Shown here: positions 12,432-14,551 of the stretch, in pieces | Layout of the letters: each line of letters opens with the position of its first letter | How positions within the stretch are numbered: the stretch's first letter is position 1 | From: Nitrososphaerales archaeon | GTDB lineage: Archaea > Thermoproteota > Nitrososphaeria > Nitrososphaerales > Gagatemarchaeaceae | Reading direction: 5' to 3' | Length of the DNA: 14,551 nucleotides | Assembly: GCA_030040055.1 (NCBI GenBank) | Contig: JASHUK010000001.1 | Coordinates: 1 to 14,551 of the forward strand | Position numbers and translations under genes: made by a program | The notes under the pieces: generated by a model | Told to the model about the DNA's origin: nothing | What the model saw: the letters and a program-made list of their open reading frames with translations, nothing else | Databases searched by the model: none

Positions 12432-13524
12432 CAAGCAGAAGCTGATAATGCTCCCTGGTCCGACGAACGTCTCGGACAGGGTGATGCGGGCGATGCTGAA
12501 GCCCGTGATCAACCACAGGGGGGACGCGTTCAGGGAGCTGTACAAGGGGGTCCAGGGCAAGACCAAGCACCTGTTCCAGACCCAGGGGGAGGTCATCGTC
12601 TTCTCATCCTCGGGGACGGGAGGGGTCGAGGCCGCGGTGCTGAACCTGATCAGGCCGGGGGACGTAGCGGTGGTCCCGGTCTTCGGGGAGTTCAGCGCAA
12701 GGCTGGCTGAGGAGGTCGAGCTGGCCGGAGGGACCGCGGTCAAAGTGGCCTCCGAATTCGGGACCGCCCCTTCGCTCGAGGAGCTTTCGAAGGCGATGGA
12801 CAAGGTGGGGAAGGTCAAGGCCCTGTTCCTGGTGCACAACGAGACCAGCACCGGGGTGGCCGTCCCCTACGTCCGCGAGGCCTGCCGCATGGCCAAGGCG
12901 CATGGCGCGTTCGCTGTCGTAGACGCGATATCCAGCCTGGGAGGTTACGCGATACCCGTCGACGAGTGGGGGGTCGACATCTGCATCACGGGGAGCCAGA
13001 AGTGCGTGGCCGCCCCGCCGGGGCTCGCGCTGCTCTCAATTAGCGGTGGAGTGGTAGACTTCCTCAAGAAGGACCCTCCGAAGACGAGGTATTTCGACAT
13101 ACCCCGGTACCTGGAGTACGGCTCGCGGGGGGAGACCCCGTTCACGCCCGCGCTCCCGCTCTTCTACGCCCTCGACGAGGCGCTCAGCGAGCTCCTGGAG
13201 GAGGGTTTCACGAGAAGGGTGCAGAGGCACGACGAGATGTCCGCCCTCCTCTACGACGGGGTGGCCCGGATGGGGCTGAAGGCGGTAGCCAGCCCCCAGG
13301 TGCGGTCGAAGACCGTGGTGGCGACGTTCTATCCCGCAGGGGTCGACGACGCCGCGTTCAGGAAGGCCCTGTCGCACGACCACGACATTGTCGTGGCAGG
13401 AGGGTTCGGGCCTTTCGCGGGGAAGGTCTTCAGGATCGGCTGCATGGGGCAGGTGAACGCGGAGTACGTCGACAGGACGCTCAAGGCTGTCGCTGAGACT
13501 CTGAAGATGCCGAAGCCCGCTTGA
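12424..13524 (+). CDS. Class-V aminotransferase (serine/alanine-glyoxylate type)
   Basis: 366 residues from ATG 12424; a GTG at 12415 would add three. MLPGPTNVSDRVMRAM followed by NHRGDAFRELY is the N-terminal block of alanine-glyoxylate/serine-pyruvate aminotransferases. FSSSGTGGVEAAVLNL binds the PLP phosphate, D167 in AVVDAISSLGG contacts the pyridine nitrogen, and the Schiff-base lysine is K193 in ITGSQKCVAAPPGLA. RYFDIPRYLEYG and TPFTPALPLFYALDEAL follow the family pattern. The near-C-terminal block reads FRIGCMGQ where many relatives have RIGHMG. These enzymes are cytoplasmic and move amino groups between serine or alanine and glyoxylate, pyruvate or hydroxypyruvate. The substrate here cannot be decided by eye, and a role in serine synthesis is possible. 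It overlaps nadM, without a known functional link. Confidence 0.88.
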   Translation: MSSKQKLIMLPGPTNVSDRVMRAMLKPVINHRGDAFRELYKGVQGKTKHLFQTQGEVIVFSSSGTGGVEAAVLNLIRPGDVAVVPVFGEFSARLAEEVELAGGTAVKVASEFGTAPSLEELSKAMDKVGKVKALFLVHNETSTGVAVPYVREACRMAKAHGAFAVVDAISSLGGYAIPVDEWGVDICITGSQKCVAAPPGLALLSISGGVVDFLKKDPPKTRYFDIPRYLEYGSRGETPFTPALPLFYALDEALSELLEEGFTRRVQRHDEMSALLYDGVARMGLKAVASPQVRSKTVVATFYPAGVDDAAFRKALSHDHDIVVAGGFGPFAGKVFRIGCMGQVNAEYVDRTLKAVAETLKMPKPA

Positions 13525-13528
13525 AAGT

Positions 13529-13535
13529 CTATAAA
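13529..13535 (+). promoter_or_regulatory. TATA box for the FKBP gene
   Basis: CTATAAA is centred 30 bases before ATG 13562, in the 37-base gap after the aminotransferase. It is the clearest classical TATA box in the window and indicates a nearly leaderless transcript. Confidence 0.55.
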
Positions 13536-13561
13536 CCCAAAGGGAACGGCAGTCAAAATAG

Positions 13562-14362
13562 ATGCCACTGGAGAAAGGCACTCTCATCTTCGCGAACTAC
13601 ACGGCCAAGGTGAAGGACACGGGCGAGGCGATAGACACGACGAAGGAGGAGGACGCGAAGGCGATGGGGGTCTACGACGCCGCGAAGAAGTACGAGCCCA
13701 GGCTCATCGCCGTCGGGGACGGTTGGCTGATCTCGGGGCTCGACGACGAGGTGATGAAGATGTCCGTCGGGGACAGCAAGCAGGTAGTCCTGCCCCCCGA
13801 GAAGGCGTTCGGGCAGAGGGACCCGACCCAGACGAGGATGGTCCCGCTGAGGAAGTTCGAGGAAAGGGAACGGGAGCTCGAAGTGGGGGAGCCCATCGAG
13901 GTGGACGGAAGGATCGGCATAGTGAGGTTCATCGGCTCCGGGAGGGCGCAGATCGACTTCAACCACAGGCTGGCGGGGAAGACGATAACCTACGACTTCC
14001 AGGTCGTGCAGAAGGTGGAGGGGGACGACGACAAGGCGAAGGCCCTGATCCAGAGGAGGTTCGGGGAAGAGGGAAGCAAGGTCGGGTTCACCCTCTCCGG
14101 AGGTTCCCTCGTGGTGACCGTGCCGGAGGAGCTGTTCCTCATGGACGGCCTCCAGATCGTTAAGAAGGGGGTCTCGACTGATGTCTTCAAGTACATCCCG
14201 ACGGTGGAAACGCTCTCGTTCGAGGAGAAGTTCGTAAACAAGAACCCAGCCAAGAAGGAGGAGCCGAAGAGCGAGGCACCGCCTGCTACAGCTGCGGCCA
14301 CGGCTCCGAAGCCTAGGAAGCGGAAGAAGGCCGCAGCAGCCACCACGCCGGCGACGAGCTAG
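13562..14362 (+). CDS. FKBP-type peptidyl-prolyl isomerase, long archaeal form with basic tail
   Basis: 266 residues from ATG 13562. Residues ~1-90 plus 140-150 form the FKBP core: GTLIFANYTAKVKDTGEAID, then AVGDGWLISGLDDEVMKMSV and KQVVLPPEKAFGQRDP. The insert-in-flap chaperone domain lies at about 88-140 and contains the diagnostic DFNHRLAGK. A C-terminal domain of about 70 residues follows (155-225), as in the long 26-30 kDa archaeal FKBPs. Residues 227-266 are Lys/Ala/Pro/Thr-rich and include PRKRKKAAAA, a low-complexity basic tail. The enzyme speeds proline isomerisation and binds unfolded chains; the flap domain gives chaperone function. The tail could bind nucleic acid or ribosomes, which is inference. 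Its own TATA box indicates separate transcription, and the stop overlaps that of the convergent gene. Confidence 0.9.
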   Translation: MPLEKGTLIFANYTAKVKDTGEAIDTTKEEDAKAMGVYDAAKKYEPRLIAVGDGWLISGLDDEVMKMSVGDSKQVVLPPEKAFGQRDPTQTRMVPLRKFEERERELEVGEPIEVDGRIGIVRFIGSGRAQIDFNHRLAGKTITYDFQVVQKVEGDDDKAKALIQRRFGEEGSKVGFTLSGGSLVVTVPEELFLMDGLQIVKKGVSTDVFKYIPTVETLSFEEKFVNKNPAKKEEPKSEAPPATAAATAPKPRKRKKAAAATTPATS

Positions 14363-14551
14363 ATAACGCCGGTAGCAGAAGCCAGCCTCTCAGCAGACGC
14401 AGGCGTGAGCCGCGCTTTCGACAGTATCGTGTACCTGTCCGGCCTTATCGAACTGGCCTTCACCAGCGACTCGACCACCTGGTTAGGGGTCACCTCGATC
14501 TGGGCCGCGGTCACCGGGGCCCCGACCCTCGACAGGGCGCTCCGTATCGCC
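14359..14551 (-). CDS. egsA: sn-glycerol-1-phosphate dehydrogenase, C-terminal part
   Basis: The last 63 codons of a minus-strand gene run off the right edge. Translation gives AIRSALSRVGAPVTAAQIEV, then 'VVESLVKASSIRPDRYTIL' and a final helix ending ATGVI. The IRPDRYTIL block, the preceding 'VGAPVTAAQ' and the C-terminal 'LTPASAERLA..TGVI' are the characteristic end of archaeal NAD(P)-dependent glycerol-1-phosphate dehydrogenase. The enzyme reduces dihydroxyacetone phosphate to sn-glycerol-1-phosphate, the backbone of archaeal membrane lipids. The zinc ligands and the NAD site lie outside the window. Its stop (CTA at 14359-14361 on the plus strand) overlaps the FKBP stop in one CTAG. It is the best taxonomic marker here. 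Confidence 0.82.
   Translation of the reverse strand, partial: AIRSALSRVGAPVTAAQIEVTPNQVVESLVKASSIRPDRYTILSKARLTPASAERLASATGVI

Noticed and set aside
11169..12851. A 560-codon open frame on the minus strand across nadM, the divergent region and rtcA
   Set aside because: It runs antisense to nadM and the aminotransferase and out of frame through rtcA, all of which show complete catalytic motifs. Long shadow frames are common in GC-rich DNA and the translation shows no family pattern.
1..14551. CRISPR arrays, tRNA or rRNA genes
   Set aside because: No regularly spaced repeats and no tRNA-like TTCGA/cloverleaf segments or rRNA sequence were seen; nearly all bases are covered by protein-coding genes.

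Overview
The window comes from a GC-rich archaeon. The last 193 bases encode the C-terminus of sn-glycerol-1-phosphate dehydrogenase, the enzyme that defines archaeal lipids. Other archaeal markers are a proteasome beta subunit, an archaeal-type NMN adenylyltransferase, a COG1325 RNA-binding protein, a long FKBP-type isomerase and TATA-like boxes about 25-40 bases before many starts. The proteasome subunit resembles the inactive beta type I recall from Sulfolobus, and the core genes are gene-dense with many GTG/TTG starts. I therefore favour a TACK-superphylum lineage (Nitrososphaeria/Thaumarchaeota-like or Bathyarchaeia-like), but placement by eye is weak.

Layout. (1) 1-894, plus strand: the end of a COG1325 protein, a small protein resembling the RNase P subunit Pop5/Rpp14, and an SCP2 sterol-carrier-domain protein. 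(2) 891-6920, minus strand: a five-gene acyl-CoA cluster, in transcription order a CaiB/BaiF protein with the alpha-methylacyl-CoA racemase triad, a 3-hydroxyacyl-CoA dehydrogenase/enoyl-CoA hydratase fusion, an acyl-CoA dehydrogenase, an SCPx-type thiolase and its DUF35 zinc-ribbon partner. Together with the tail-to-tail SCP2 gene, these are the component types of peroxisomal branched-chain beta-oxidation. I propose that the cluster oxidises methyl-branched or isoprenoid acyl chains. (3) About 7151-9044: a visibly more A/T-rich insert with a divergent MarR regulator, a ferredoxin-NADP-reductase-like flavoprotein and a Ddn-type F420-binding reductase; it looks horizontally acquired. A 27-codon reading frame with its own TATA-like box abuts its left edge and may be a broken native gene. 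(4) 9038-9442: a small ribbon-helix-helix protein whose start is preceded by a TATA box and a perfect palindrome, then an unrecognised 48-residue gene. (5) 9444-11818, minus strand: RNA 3'-phosphate cyclase, proteasome beta (Ala at the Thr1 position) and a UPF0173 metallo-beta-lactamase-fold hydrolase. (6) 11895-14362, plus strand: NadM, a class-V aminotransferase and an FKBP isomerase with a basic tail, meeting the partial glycerol-1-phosphate dehydrogenase on the minus strand.

The hexamer CTTAAG occurs three times by my reading, each time 27-41 bases before a start codon, and looks like this genome's TATA element. Two convergent gene pairs share a CTAG in which both stop codons overlap, and a third pair is separated by one base. 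All calls rest on reading motifs by eye; no database search was possible.
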